From the NCBI GenBank assembly GCA_903835685.1, contig CAILNX010000030.1, positions 62,001 to 126,000 of the forward strand: a stretch of 64,000 nt of DNA, given 5' to 3'. A program made the position numbers and the translations under genes. The notes beneath the pieces were generated by a model, which saw nothing but the letters and a program-made list of their open reading frames with translations, ran no database searches and had not been told where the DNA came from. Each line of letters begins with the position of its first letter. Position 1 is the stretch's first letter. This DNA comes from an uncultured delta proteobacterium. GTDB taxonomy: Bacteria; Desulfobacterota; Desulfovibrionia; Desulfovibrionales; Desulfovibrionaceae. Positions 9,090-17,144 of the stretch are shown here, one piece after another.

Positions 9090-9848
9090 ATGCCCACGGT
9101 TTCCTTCATCGGCGCAGGCCCCGGCGACCCCGACCTCATCACGGTCAAGGGCGCGCGCCTCATCAGCCAGGCCGATCTGGTGCTCTATGCCGGGTCCCTG
9201 GTGCCCCTGGCCCTGGTGGAATCGGCCAAGGCCGGGGCCAAGGTGGTGGACTCGGCCCCCCTGACCCTGGAGGCCACCCACGCCCTGATCCTGGAGACCG
9301 TGGCGGCAGGCGGCGCGGTGGCCCGGGTGCATACCGGCGACCCCTCGCTCTACGGGGCCATGCGCGAGCAGATGGCCCTGCTGGACCGGGACAACATCGA
9401 CTACGAGGTGGTGCCCGGGGTCACGGCCGCATTCGCCGCGGCGGCCGCAGCCGGGCTCTCCTTCACCGTGCCGGAAACCACCCAGACCTTGATCCTCACG
9501 CGGCTCCCCGGCCGCACCCCGGTGCCCGAGGCCGAACGCCTGCGCGAGCTGGCCCGGCACGGGACCTCGCTGGCCGTGTACCTCTCGGCCGGGGACGTGG
9601 ACGCCTTGCAGACCGAACTCCTGGCCGCCGGACTGCCGCCGGACACCCCGGTCCTGGCCGCCCAGGCCGTGGGCTGGCCGCACCAGACCCTGGCCCGCAC
9701 CACGGTGGCCCAGGTGGCCGCCTGCGCCCGGGAGCACGGCTTCACCCGCCAGACCGTGTTCCTGGTCCTGCCCGGGGAGAAGAACAAAGAGGCCGCCCGG
9801 TCCAAGCTCTACGATCCTGATTTCAAGCACGGATATCGGGAGGACTAG
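9090..9848 (+). CDS. cobM: Precorrin-4/cobalt-precorrin-4 C11-methyltransferase
   Basis: A tetrapyrrole methylase of the CobM/CbiF type that methylates C11 of the corrin ring during cobalamin synthesis. The 252-aa sequence opens with the family GAGPGDPDLIT motif, then LYAGSLVP, HTGDPSLYGAMREQ and VVPGVTAAFAAAA, all characteristic of this enzyme and distinguishing it from CobA or CbiL types. An anaerobic sulfate reducer would use the early-cobalt route (CbiF). A second cobalamin gene, cobS, lies about 9.8 kb downstream; the rest of the pathway is not in the window. The next gene starts immediately after its stop. Confidence 0.93.
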   Translation: MPTVSFIGAGPGDPDLITVKGARLISQADLVLYAGSLVPLALVESAKAGAKVVDSAPLTLEATHALILETVAAGGAVARVHTGDPSLYGAMREQMALLDRDNIDYEVVPGVTAAFAAAAAAGLSFTVPETTQTLILTRLPGRTPVPEAERLRELARHGTSLAVYLSAGDVDALQTELLAAGLPPDTPVLAAQAVGWPHQTLARTTVAQVAACAREHGFTRQTVFLVLPGEKNKEAARSKLYDPDFKHGYRED

Positions 9849-9849
9849 C

Positions 9850-10248
9850 ATGGAAACCTTGCGCGTACGCACCACGGCCCATGAGGAAATGGCCGACGTC
9901 ACGGCCGAGATTCAGGGGATCATCCGGGCCAGGGCCTGGAAGAACGGAGCAATGCTGGTGTTCTGCCCGCACACCACCGGGGCGGTGACCATCAACGAGG
10001 GCGCGGACCCGGACGTGGTGCGCGACATGCTGGTGAATCTGCGCGGGCTCATCCCCCGCACCGGGGACTATCGTCACGCCGAGGGCAACAGCGACGCGCA
10101 TATCAAGTGCAGTCTGGTGGGGCCGAGCGTCCTGGTCCCGGTGGAAGCAGGCCGCCTGGCCCTGGGGACCTGGCAGAAAATCTATTTTTGCGAATTCGAC
10201 GGCCCGCGCGAACGCAGCCTCTGGCTGACCTGGCTGCCCGGGGAATAG
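9850..10248 (+). CDS. YjbQ-family (UPF0047) protein
   Basis: 132 aa, with the family signature blocks FCPHTTGAVTINEGADPDV, DYRHAEGNSDAHIK and VPVEAGRLALGTWQ. Members of this family have been reported to have secondary thiamine-phosphate synthase activity, but the physiological role is not settled. The conserved His and Glu residues could bind a metal. The ribosome site GGGAGGA lies within the last codons of cobM, so the two genes are coupled. Nothing in the neighbourhood points to thiamine metabolism. Confidence 0.9.
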   Translation: METLRVRTTAHEEMADVTAEIQGIIRARAWKNGAMLVFCPHTTGAVTINEGADPDVVRDMLVNLRGLIPRTGDYRHAEGNSDAHIKCSLVGPSVLVPVEAGRLALGTWQKIYFCEFDGPRERSLWLTWLPGE

Positions 10249-10257
10249 GGCTGCGGA

Positions 10258-10650
10258 TCAGCCTTTGAGACCGGCCTTGGGACTGGGCCGCTGGCCCCGC
10301 ACCCGGCGCTTGCGGGCCGAGCGGGCCGAATGAATGAGGTCCATCCCGGAATGTTCCCGGGCCAGGGCCACGGGCGCTTCGGATTCCGGCCGGTCAGCCA
10401 CCTGGCGCAGCAAGGACCGGCAGCGGGCCAGGCCGCCCAGGACCTCACCCAGGCGCTGGCCGCCTAAGGATCGCCCCGCGCCCTTGAGGCAGACCCGGTA
10501 GCAGAAGAGTTCCGCGCCGCGCAGACGATCCTTGGCCGCGGCCAGCATCTCCTCTCCGGCCCGGCGCAGGGCCTCGGAATAGTTCGCGCCCCGGCGCTCG
10601 TACCGGGCGGCCTTGCTGGCCAGCAGCTCTTCCAGAAGCTCCAGGTGCAT
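10258..10650 (-). CDS. Small hypothetical protein, basic tail
   Basis: A 130-aa unrecognised protein. It is predicted mostly helical with charged repeats in the first half (LLEELLASKAARYERRG) and a strongly basic C-terminal tail (SARSARKRRVRGQRPSPKAG), which suggests nucleic-acid or membrane-surface contact. The ATG at 10650 has a good GGAGGTG ribosome site 7 bases upstream; a longer in-frame start at 10701 lacks one. It fills what would otherwise be a 470-bp gap and ends 9 bp from the convergent YjbQ gene. No function is assigned. Confidence 0.6.
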   Translation of the reverse strand: MHLELLEELLASKAARYERRGANYSEALRRAGEEMLAAAKDRLRGAELFCYRVCLKGAGRSLGGQRLGEVLGGLARCRSLLRQVADRPESEAPVALAREHSGMDLIHSARSARKRRVRGQRPSPKAGLKG

Positions 10651-10721
10651 GGTATCCACCTCCGTGAAACGAGGCCCCTCCCATTCAGGGCCAAAAACCA
10701 AACCAGAACCGATAGCGAATC

Positions 10722-11078
10722 ATGAAGCAAAAACCAGGCCAGCCACCAATTTTGCCGGACCCCGCCGCAGCCGTGGAGCCCCACAGCCACCGGTTCTTCC
10801 GCAACACGGCCTGCCGCTACTTCCCCTGCCACCAGGGGGTGGCTCCCGAGGAATTCAACTGCCTGTTCTGCTATTGTCCGCTGTATTTCCTGAAGGATTG
10901 CGGCGGGACCCCGGACATGAGCCGGGGGATCAAGGACTGCACCCCGTGCGTGAAGCCCCATGCGGCCGGGGGGTATGACCGGGTGCTGGCGCGGTTGAAG
11001 CGGGAGTTTGAGAAGATGCGGCAAGCCACAAAAAAATCCCCTGGGTCAGAGCCCCAAGGGGATTCAAGCCCGCGTTGA
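10722..11078 (+). CDS. Cysteine-rich small domain protein (PF04071-like)
   Basis: 118 aa. The pattern F-x-N-x-x-C-x-Y-x-x-C, then FNCLFCYCPLY, CGG, GIKDCTPC and KPH is diagnostic of the cysteine-rich small domain (PF04071), a probable zinc or metal-binding module of unknown role that is sometimes associated with cobalamin salvage genes. That would fit cobM nearby, but the link is only contextual. A minus-strand terminator serving the convergent gene lies within its last 35 bases. Confidence 0.8.
   Translation: MKQKPGQPPILPDPAAAVEPHSHRFFRNTACRYFPCHQGVAPEEFNCLFCYCPLYFLKDCGGTPDMSRGIKDCTPCVKPHAAGGYDRVLARLKREFEKMRQATKKSPGSEPQGDSSPR
11029..11064 (-). terminator. Intrinsic terminator, minus strand
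   Basis: Read on the minus strand: AATCCCCT, a 14-base loop region with further pairing, AGGGGATT, then a run of seven T. It is about 150 bp downstream of the AMMECR1-domain gene and inside the 3' end of the convergent cysteine-rich gene. Confidence 0.75.
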
Positions 11079-11212
11079 TCGGTCCACGATTCCGGGAAGA
11101 CCGACCGGACGGGTCACGTTCCGGGACAGACAGTCCCAGATTGGCGCGCAACGGAGAGAATGAACTCTTTTTATTCCTCTTTCTTGGTTCCTGATATCCC
11201 AGGAACTCCCCC

Positions 11213-11770
11213 CTAGAACACCTCGGCCTCGAACCACAATATCTCCGTGTCCGGCTCCTTCCAGCAGTGCGGGCCAAGGCCCGCCTTGCGGCAGGTGTGC
11301 TCCAGAAAGGCCTGGCGGTCCCAGTTCCATTCGATGGGCACCTGGGGCAGGAGCAGGCCCGAGCGGCCGTGCTGGCGCATGATCAGCCCGTGGCGGCCCA
11401 CCTCCACCAGTTCCGGGTCCGGGCAGGCCGTGACCGGGCTTAAGATGGAGATCTCGATCTCGGCCTGGTCGAACTCGGCCTGGGTCAGGGGGGGGAAGCG
11501 GGGGTCTTCGAAGGCCGCGGCCTGGGCCATCTCCTGGATGGTCCGCCATACCGGGCGGCCGCCGTGGATGAAGCCGATGCACCCGCGCAAACGGCCCCGG
11601 ACCTTCAAGGTCACAAAGGCCCCCAGATGCTCCGTAAGCCGCTGGGTCGGAGGCTTGGCGGGCAGGTCCACGGTCCCGGGCGCGAGGCGGCTCACTATGG
11701 CCCGGCGCACCAGGTCCTTGAGAAAGGCCTTTTCCTCGTCGGTCAGGGTGAAGCGGAATTCCTGGGCCAT
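11213..11770 (-). CDS. amrA: AmmeMemoRadiSam system protein A (AMMECR1 domain)
   Basis: 185 aa covering the whole AMMECR1 domain (PF01871), including the invariant LRGCIG motif at about residue 60 and the C-terminal FLEHTCRKAGL block. In bacteria this protein belongs to a three-part set with a Memo-like protein and a radical SAM enzyme; neither partner is in the window, so it is a detached member. The reaction is unknown. Start supported by GGGAGGA 4-10 bases upstream. It follows the LonB-like cluster in the same direction. Confidence 0.93.
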   Translation of the reverse strand: MAQEFRFTLTDEEKAFLKDLVRRAIVSRLAPGTVDLPAKPPTQRLTEHLGAFVTLKVRGRLRGCIGFIHGGRPVWRTIQEMAQAAAFEDPRFPPLTQAEFDQAEIEISILSPVTACPDPELVEVGRHGLIMRQHGRSGLLLPQVPIEWNWDRQAFLEHTCRKAGLGPHCWKEPDTEILWFEAEVF

Positions 11771-11786
11771 GAGTCCTCCCTGATCT

Positions 11787-12554
11787 CTATTTGAGCATCC
11801 GCCGCCAGTTGTCCAGAATCCCTTTTTCCTGAAGCACTCGCTCGCTCTTGGCGTTGATCTTCTGGGCCTCGGCCACGGACCTTGCGGCCTCGTCCATCCA
11901 GCCGCCCTGGCGCAGGCTCTGGGCCGCCAGCACGTACATGTTCTCGGGCTTGCCCTTGTAGATGGAGGCGGTCAGGTGCTCGTACTCCTCGCCGAACACC
12001 CGCCGGACCAGCTCGTTGTCCGTGAAGATGAAGCGGGCCACCAGGGGGTTGGCCGGATGCCCGGCCAGATATACGGGCAGGAGCTTGCGGCACTGGGCCA
12101 TGATGAAGCGGATGCGGTCGATCTCCCGGCGCATGCTCTCCTTGGTCTGGGACAGGACCTTGAACAGCTCGTCGCCCACCCGGGTCTCCAGTTCGGGCAA
12201 CGGAGCGCGCAGGAGATTCTCGAACATGGGCGCGTAGTTCAGGAGCTGGTAGGAGTCCTCCTTGAGCTTCATGGTCTCGTGGAAGATGTAGCCCATGCCC
12301 CAATCCAGGAAACGCCCCACGGCCGTGCTCTCGGGCTTGTTGCGGAACACGTGGTGGGCCGAGTCCTTGAGCCGCCACAAGAGCCCCTTGTTGGTGGGCT
12401 GGCCCAGAAGCTCGTCCAGGACCTTGAACTCCACCCGGGTCTCCAGGTCGAAAAGCCGGGCCTGACTCTCCAGGCACTCTGCCGCCAGGCAGAAGCCCCT
12501 GAACACGTCCCGGATGAACTCCGGCTGTTTGTCCCTCAACCAGGCGCTGGACAT
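11787..12554 (-). CDS. Unknown conserved-looking cytoplasmic protein
   Basis: 255 aa, no family recognised. The sequence is rich in helix-forming residues, lacks a signal peptide or membrane segment, and its last 60 residues (YVLAAQSLRQGGWMDEAARSV and following) resemble a single TPR-like helical pair. It lies 9 bp downstream of the LonB-like protease gene and 16 bp upstream of amrA, so the three are almost certainly one operon. The product could be a substrate, adaptor or partner of the protease, but that is a guess from position. Confidence 0.75.
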   Translation of the reverse strand: MSSAWLRDKQPEFIRDVFRGFCLAAECLESQARLFDLETRVEFKVLDELLGQPTNKGLLWRLKDSAHHVFRNKPESTAVGRFLDWGMGYIFHETMKLKEDSYQLLNYAPMFENLLRAPLPELETRVGDELFKVLSQTKESMRREIDRIRFIMAQCRKLLPVYLAGHPANPLVARFIFTDNELVRRVFGEEYEHLTASIYKGKPENMYVLAAQSLRQGGWMDEAARSVAEAQKINAKSERVLQEKGILDNWRRMLK

Positions 12555-12563
12555 GGCTCTCTC

Positions 12564-14987
12564 CTATCTCTTGCGTCCCTTGGTCTCCATGCGCAGGGCC
12601 AGGACGGCCAGCTCGGCCAGGCGTTCGTCCACCAGCCGGAACAGGGAGTTCTTGGGAAAGCGGTTGTTCTTGCCCTTGCGGCCTGCGGGCAGGCCGGTCA
12701 AAATCTCCATGGCCTCCTCGATACTTTTCACCGGGGAGACGCTGAAGGTCCCGAGCGTCACGGCCTCCAGCACCTCGGGCTTGAGCATCAGGTTGGCCAC
12801 GTTGTCCGCCGGGATGATGACCCCCTGGCGGCCGGTCAGGCCCCGGCGGCGGCAGACCTCGAAAAATCCCTCGATCTTGCGGCTCACTCCGCCCACGGCC
12901 ATGATGGTCCCGGACTGGCTCACGGCCCCGGTAAAGGCGTAGGACAGGTCGATGGGCACCTGGCCCAGGGCCGAGAGCAGGGCGGCCAGTTCCGCGCCCG
13001 AGGCCGAATCGCCCTCGATGCCCGCGTAGCTCTGCTCGAAGCAGAGGTTGCCGGTGAGCACGATGGGCTTGTTCTGGGCAAAGCGGCTGACCAGATAGCC
13101 CTTGATGATCATCATGCCCTTGGTGTGGATGGGACCGCCGAGCTGGGCCTCGCGCTCCAGGTCCAGGATGCCGCCATGCCCCACGCCCACGGTGCAGGAG
13201 ATCTGATGCGGCAGACCGAATTCGTAGTCCCCGAACAGGGTCACGGACAGCCCGTTGGCCCGGCCCACGGCCTGGCCGCCGGTGGCCACCTTGATGACCT
13301 CCCGGTCGTAGTCGGTCATGAACTCGGCCTCGAAGAGGTTGGAGCGGAATTCCCGGCTCTGCACCGCATGGCGCAACAGGTCCTTGTCCACCATCTTCTG
13401 CCCGGCCATGCGGGCCAGGGCCGTGGCCTCGATCATGCGCTCGCGCAGCAGGGGGAAATGCAGGGAGAGCTTGCTCTGGTCCTCGGCCAGGCGGCAACCA
13501 AGTTCCAGCAGCCCGGCCAGGGCCTCCCGGTCAAAGGGCAGAAGCTCGGCCTCCCCGATGATCTGGGCCAGGGCCTGGAGGTAGCGCTTGACGTTCACCG
13601 GGGTGCGCTCGGCCGTGGACTGGAGATGGGCCTTGAGCTTGAAGAATTTGGAGAAACGCTCATCCCCGTAGAGCAGGGTCTCGTACATCTCGTCCGTGCC
13701 CACCAGGATGACCCGGGCGGAGAGGGGCACGGCGTCCGGCTCGATGGTCTTGGCCCGGACCTGGTCCGGATCGCCCGGGTCCTCGATGCGGCTCTTTCCC
13801 GTACGCAGGGCGCGCAGCAGCCCTTCCCAGGACTGGGGGTTGCCCAGCACGTCCTCCAGATTGAGGATGAGAAATCCCTGGTTGGCCTTGTGCAAGGCCC
13901 CGGCCTTGATCAGCCGGAAATCCGTGTACAGGGCTCCCATCTCGGTCTCGCGCTCGATGCAGCCCAAGAGATTGAAATGGGTGGGATGGTCCTCCTGCAC
14001 CACGGGCGCGCCCGTGGTCTTGGAGTTGTCCACGAACAGGTTCACCTCGTAACGCCAGAAGACCTCGTCGGCCGCATGGGGATCGGGCGGCGGGCCGGAC
14101 TGGGTGGGCGCGGACTGGGGCTGGGACTCCTTGGGCATGAACAGTTCGATATGCTCCAGGATGTCCTGGCGCAGGGCCTTGAAATAGGCCATGAGCCGCT
14201 TCACCGGACGAAATTTGGCCGCCAGGGGGTTCAAATGGCCCGAAAGCACGGATTCGGCCGTGTCCCGGTGCAGGGACAGCTCGTCCTTCTTGAACCAGTC
14301 CTCCTTGCGGTTCATGCGCCGCAAAAGGGTGGTCATGCGCGAGAGCAGGTTGTCGCCCTGGAGTTTGAGCTTCTTGCGCACGGCCGGGGCCAGGCGGTCG
14401 AAATCATCCTGGCTGATGGTCTTGCCCTCGAGCACCGGGGTCAGGATGAGCGCGCCCTGCTCGTCCATCTCCAGGTTGAAGCCCTTGCGCCCGGCCATGT
14501 CCTCCATGCGATTCAAGAGCTTGTCCCGCTCGCTCTGGTAGCGCCGGATCAGGTTCTCGTGCTTTTTTATGTGCGCTTCCTGGGCCAGGCGGGCCGGAAT
14601 CTGCTTCTTGATCTCGGACACGGACTTGGCCAGAAGCGTTTTCAGCTCCCGCCCCTGCCCGGCCGGAAGGGACAGGGCCGTGGGCCGATCCGGGTCCTCG
14701 AAATTGTGCAGAAAGACCCAGTCCGGGGGCTGGGGCAGCTTGGCCACGATGGGTTCCAGGAAATTCTTGACGAAATAGGTCCGGCCCAGGTTGGCCTCCC
14801 CAGCCACAAAGACGTTGTACTCCCCGCCTTTTATGGTCAGGGCCAGGCGCAGGGCCTGCAAGGCCCGGGGCTGGAAGGGCAGGGGGCCGGAGTTCCGGGG
14901 GATTGACCTGGAGTCCGGAAAGGGTATCTTCGCGGGGTCGAACACCCCCCGGAGCTTGTGAGCGGGCAGGGTCTTGATTTTGGGCAT
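12564..14987 (-). CDS. LonB-like ATP-dependent protease (AAA_32 + Lon C-terminal domain)
   Basis: 807 aa. The N-terminal region holds a degenerate P-loop GEANLGRT in which Arg replaces the usual Lys, a feature common in this family (PF13654). A long coiled-coil-rich insert follows (about residues 100-330), then AAA core segments such as LNLEDVLGNP, and a C-terminal Lon proteolytic domain. The catalytic Ser is in GDSASGAELAALL and the catalytic Lys in GGVSRKIEGFF, giving an intact Ser-Lys dyad. It should degrade or remodel specific cytoplasmic proteins; targets are unknown. Start at 14987 fits the family; a GGAG site lies 11 bases upstream. First gene of the lonB-unknown-amrA operon. Confidence 0.92.
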   Translation of the reverse strand: MPKIKTLPAHKLRGVFDPAKIPFPDSRSIPRNSGPLPFQPRALQALRLALTIKGGEYNVFVAGEANLGRTYFVKNFLEPIVAKLPQPPDWVFLHNFEDPDRPTALSLPAGQGRELKTLLAKSVSEIKKQIPARLAQEAHIKKHENLIRRYQSERDKLLNRMEDMAGRKGFNLEMDEQGALILTPVLEGKTISQDDFDRLAPAVRKKLKLQGDNLLSRMTTLLRRMNRKEDWFKKDELSLHRDTAESVLSGHLNPLAAKFRPVKRLMAYFKALRQDILEHIELFMPKESQPQSAPTQSGPPPDPHAADEVFWRYEVNLFVDNSKTTGAPVVQEDHPTHFNLLGCIERETEMGALYTDFRLIKAGALHKANQGFLILNLEDVLGNPQSWEGLLRALRTGKSRIEDPGDPDQVRAKTIEPDAVPLSARVILVGTDEMYETLLYGDERFSKFFKLKAHLQSTAERTPVNVKRYLQALAQIIGEAELLPFDREALAGLLELGCRLAEDQSKLSLHFPLLRERMIEATALARMAGQKMVDKDLLRHAVQSREFRSNLFEAEFMTDYDREVIKVATGGQAVGRANGLSVTLFGDYEFGLPHQISCTVGVGHGGILDLEREAQLGGPIHTKGMMIIKGYLVSRFAQNKPIVLTGNLCFEQSYAGIEGDSASGAELAALLSALGQVPIDLSYAFTGAVSQSGTIMAVGGVSRKIEGFFEVCRRRGLTGRQGVIIPADNVANLMLKPEVLEAVTLGTFSVSPVKSIEEAMEILTGLPAGRKGKNNRFPKNSLFRLVDERLAELAVLALRMETKGRKR

Positions 14988-15001
14988 GGACAGGGCACTC
15001 C

Positions 15002-15026
15002 GAAAAAAAAATTGGGGCATGTCCCC
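15002..15026 (-). terminator. Terminator-like hairpin in the lonB leader
   Basis: On the minus strand GGGGACATGCCCC is followed by AA and nine T, ending only 15 bases before the LonB start codon. It has the form of an intrinsic terminator but sits in the 5' leader, so it could be an attenuator or could end an unseen upstream transcript. Confidence 0.45.
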
Positions 15027-15166
15027 AGGTCCGAGAGTACGGAGTTTGCGCCAAAATGTCACTAGGAAGCGGCCCCTTTCATTCCGGCGGTCCGCGCCCT
15101 GGCCTGGGCCGGGAAATTCCCGGACGGGAAATCCCGGGGAAATCTCCATGCTTCGGCTTTTTCCCG

Positions 15167-15195
15167 TTGACGGGGACTGGCCCTTGTGGTAGTTG
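15167..15195 (+). promoter_or_regulatory. Possible atp operon promoter
   Basis: TTGACG, 17 bp, TAGTTG, about 66 bp before the atpZ start. The -35 is good and the -10 weak, so the assignment is tentative. It is the only sigma70-like pair seen in the 273-bp divergent gap. Confidence 0.3.
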
Positions 15196-15260
15196 CCGCG
15201 ACTTGTGAAGGATGGCGCAAAGCCCCTCGGGCACGGGGAAAGTCCTGGAGGATTTGAGCC

Positions 15261-15518
15261 ATGGCCTTCAAGATCTTCAAGGAAAAAGCCGCGTGGGACA
15301 TGATCGGCACGGCCAGCACCATGGGAATGCACATGGTGTCCGGGACCCTGGTCGGATTGACCATGGGGTATTTCCTGGATCGCTGGCTGGGGACCGAACC
15401 CTGGCTTTTGCTGAGTTTCTTGCTGGTCGGCATCGTGGCTGGGTTCAAGATGGTTATCGAAGACTCCCAGCGCATCCTGCGCAAGCAGAAGGACGAAGAC
15501 GATGATAAAGGCGTTTGA
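15261..15518 (+). CDS. atpZ: AtpZ-type F0F1 ATP synthase accessory protein
   Basis: 85 aa with two membrane helices (about residues 20-40 and 48-66) joined by a short loop containing DRWLGTEPW, the typical AtpZ/AtpI-like (PF09527) layout. Such proteins help assemble the c-ring and may affect Mg2+ handling. The C-terminus is strongly charged ([10 protein letters not shown]). Start supported by GGAGG. The gene overlaps atpI by 17 bases. Confidence 0.88.
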   Translation: MAFKIFKEKAAWDMIGTASTMGMHMVSGTLVGLTMGYFLDRWLGTEPWLLLSFLLVGIVAGFKMVIEDSQRILRKQKDEDDDKGV

Positions 15519-15939
15519 GGGCATAAACCGGAGCGTGGAGACCTTCCTGTTCCGGCATGGGTTCCAGAGGCGGGAAGTACGCGAACTGGTGCGGAACCAG
15601 GTGTACCTGTCGGTTCTGGCCAGCCTGGCCCTGGCCCTTCTCACCGGATTCTCCCTGTGGAGCGCGGGCTTTGCCGCCGGAGCGGCCCTGGTGACGCTCA
15701 ATTTCTGGGCGCTGGCCCGCGTCGCCCCGGAACTTGTCAAGATGGAGAAGGGCGCTGTCCTTCCCCTCTTGGTGCAGTTCTATGGACGATTGATTGTGAC
15801 CGGCGCCTGCCTGTTCGTGCTCATCGTCTGGGTCAAGGTATCGGTCTCGGCCCTGCTTGTGGGGATGGCCACAGTGCTGGTCAACGCCCTGTCCTGGGGT
15901 CTCATGTCTCGCATCGGGCAAAAAGTGAAGGAGGCGTAA
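15502..15939 (+). CDS. atpI: ATP synthase subunit I (AtpI-like)
   Basis: 145 aa, four predicted membrane helices, family PF03899. Such subunit I proteins act in c-ring assembly. The helix-2 stretch [15 protein letters not shown] resembles the conserved region of the family. It begins inside atpZ and ends 4 bp before atpB, giving tight coupling of assembly factor and structural subunits. Confidence 0.87.
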   Translation: MIKAFEGINRSVETFLFRHGFQRREVRELVRNQVYLSVLASLALALLTGFSLWSAGFAAGAALVTLNFWALARVAPELVKMEKGAVLPLLVQFYGRLIVTGACLFVLIVWVKVSVSALLVGMATVLVNALSWGLMSRIGQKVKEA

Positions 15940-15943
15940 GGGT

Positions 15944-16633
15944 ATGGCTGCTGGTGGATTGCCTCATCCGTTGATTTATTTCAACGAACTCAACCACGCT
16001 TTGGGGCTGAACGTGCCCATTCATGTCTGGTACACCTGGGCCGTCATGGCCATTTTGTTCACCCTGTCCCTGGCTGTGCGGGGCAAGCTGGCCATGGTTC
16101 CGGCCGGGCTCCAGAACTTCTTCGAAGTGGTCATCGGGGGGCTCGAGGACTTCGTCGTCGCCAACATCGGCGAGAAAGGCCGGACGGTTTTCCCGATCAT
16201 GGCCGTGATCTTCATCTTCATTCTGGGCATGAACCTGACCGGGCTCGTTCCCGGCTGCGACGCGCCCACGGCCAACGTGAACACCAACGCGGCCATGGCC
16301 GTGTGCGTGTTCCTCTACTACAACTATATCGGCTTGAAGACCCACGGCGCGGGCTACATCCACCACTTCATGGGTCCGGTGAAGGCGCTCTCCCCGCTCA
16401 TGCTCGTCCTGGAGACCGTGTCCCACCTGGCCCGGCCGCTCTCGCTCACCCTTCGACTCTTCGGCAACATCCGGGGTGAGGAAATCGTGCTCATCCTGCT
16501 GTTCACCCTGGCGCCGGTGGTGGGCACCCTGCCCATGTACTTCCTGTTCATCCTGGCCAAGGTGATCCAGGCCTTCATCTTCTTCATGCTGACCATGATC
16601 TACTTGAAGGGTTCCCTGGAACACGCCCATTAA
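15944..16633 (+). CDS. atpB: F0F1 ATP synthase subunit a
   Basis: 229 aa, about six membrane helices. It carries the essential stator arginine in the [14 protein letters not shown] segment of the fourth or fifth helix, which works opposite the c-ring glutamate during ion translocation. Also visible are the conserved NLTGLVPG and [12 protein letters not shown] blocks. Standard length. Followed by a 56-bp gap with an AAGGAG site before atpE. The F1 genes are not in the window, consistent with a split atp locus. Confidence 0.97.
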   Translation: MAAGGLPHPLIYFNELNHALGLNVPIHVWYTWAVMAILFTLSLAVRGKLAMVPAGLQNFFEVVIGGLEDFVVANIGEKGRTVFPIMAVIFIFILGMNLTGLVPGCDAPTANVNTNAAMAVCVFLYYNYIGLKTHGAGYIHHFMGPVKALSPLMLVLETVSHLARPLSLTLRLFGNIRGEEIVLILLFTLAPVVGTLPMYFLFILAKVIQAFIFFMLTMIYLKGSLEHAH

Positions 16634-16689
16634 TCCTGGGGGAAATGGTCTTTCGACCACAACACTATACACTGTAAGGAGTTTTTATT

Positions 16690-17010
16690 ATGCGCAAATC
16701 CATGAAGACCGTTCTGAGCACCGTGGCCATGGTCCTGTTCGCCTCTGTCGCTTTCGCCGCTGACGGCGGCGCCGTGGGCCCGGTCTCCGCTTGGGCCACT
16801 GCTTGTGGCATGGCTTTCGCCGCCGGCCTGTGCGGCCTCGGCCAGGGCATGGGCCTGAAGGCCGCCTGTGAAGGCACCGCCCGCAACCCCGAAGCCGGTG
16901 GCAAGCTCACCGTGACCCTGATCCTGGGCCTGGCCTTCATCGAGTCCCTGGCCATTTACGCCCTGGTCGTGAACCTGATCCTCCTGTTCGTGAAGCCCCT
17001 GGGCGCCTAG
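16690..17010 (+). CDS. atpE: F0F1 ATP synthase subunit c
   Basis: 106 aa. A signal-like first segment (ending AFAA, about residue 24) precedes the two-helix hairpin, so the mature subunit is about 80 residues. Helix 1 has the glycine ladder [12 protein letters not shown]; the loop is the conserved ARNPEA; helix 2 carries the ion-binding Glu in [14 protein letters not shown]. The Gln in GLGQG together with Glu-Ser and the Tyr four residues later resembles the Na+-binding pattern known from Ilyobacter, though the adjoining Thr is Leu here. Coupling ion therefore uncertain. Ends the F0 cluster before a strong terminator. Confidence 0.96.
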   Translation: MRKSMKTVLSTVAMVLFASVAFAADGGAVGPVSAWATACGMAFAAGLCGLGQGMGLKAACEGTARNPEAGGKLTVTLILGLAFIESLAIYALVVNLILLFVKPLGA

Positions 17011-17035
17011 TCCGAAGCCTTACGTGATCGCAAGA

Positions 17036-17062
17036 GGGAGGCCCCCGGGGCCTCCCTTTTTT
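17036..17062 (+). terminator. Intrinsic terminator after atpE
   Basis: Perfect 9-bp stem GGGAGGCCC / GGGCCTCCC with a 3-base loop and six T. It ends the F0 operon and isolates rex. Confidence 0.93.
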
Positions 17063-17073
17063 CCACTTTGATT

Positions 17074-17091
17074 TTGTTACTTTTTTCACAA
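17074..17091. promoter_or_regulatory. Rex-box operator upstream of rex
   Basis: TTGTTAC-TTTT-TTCACAA is 18 bp with the Rex consensus layout TTGTGAA-N4-TTCACAA: one half-site is perfect, the other differs at two positions. It lies 53 bp before the rex start and suggests autoregulation by the cellular NADH/NAD+ ratio. Confidence 0.7.
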
Positions 17092-17144
17092 ATCAGCCGC
17101 CCTGCAGCAGGTCCAAAACACCCCTTCCAACCAGGACGCGAGAC

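Noticed and set aside
11976-14906. Open frame of 976 codons on the plus strand opposite the LonB-like gene
   Set aside because: Antisense shadow of a GC-rich gene: His/Gly/Leu/Gln-rich composition, no domain, no ribosome site, while the minus strand encodes a complete protease.
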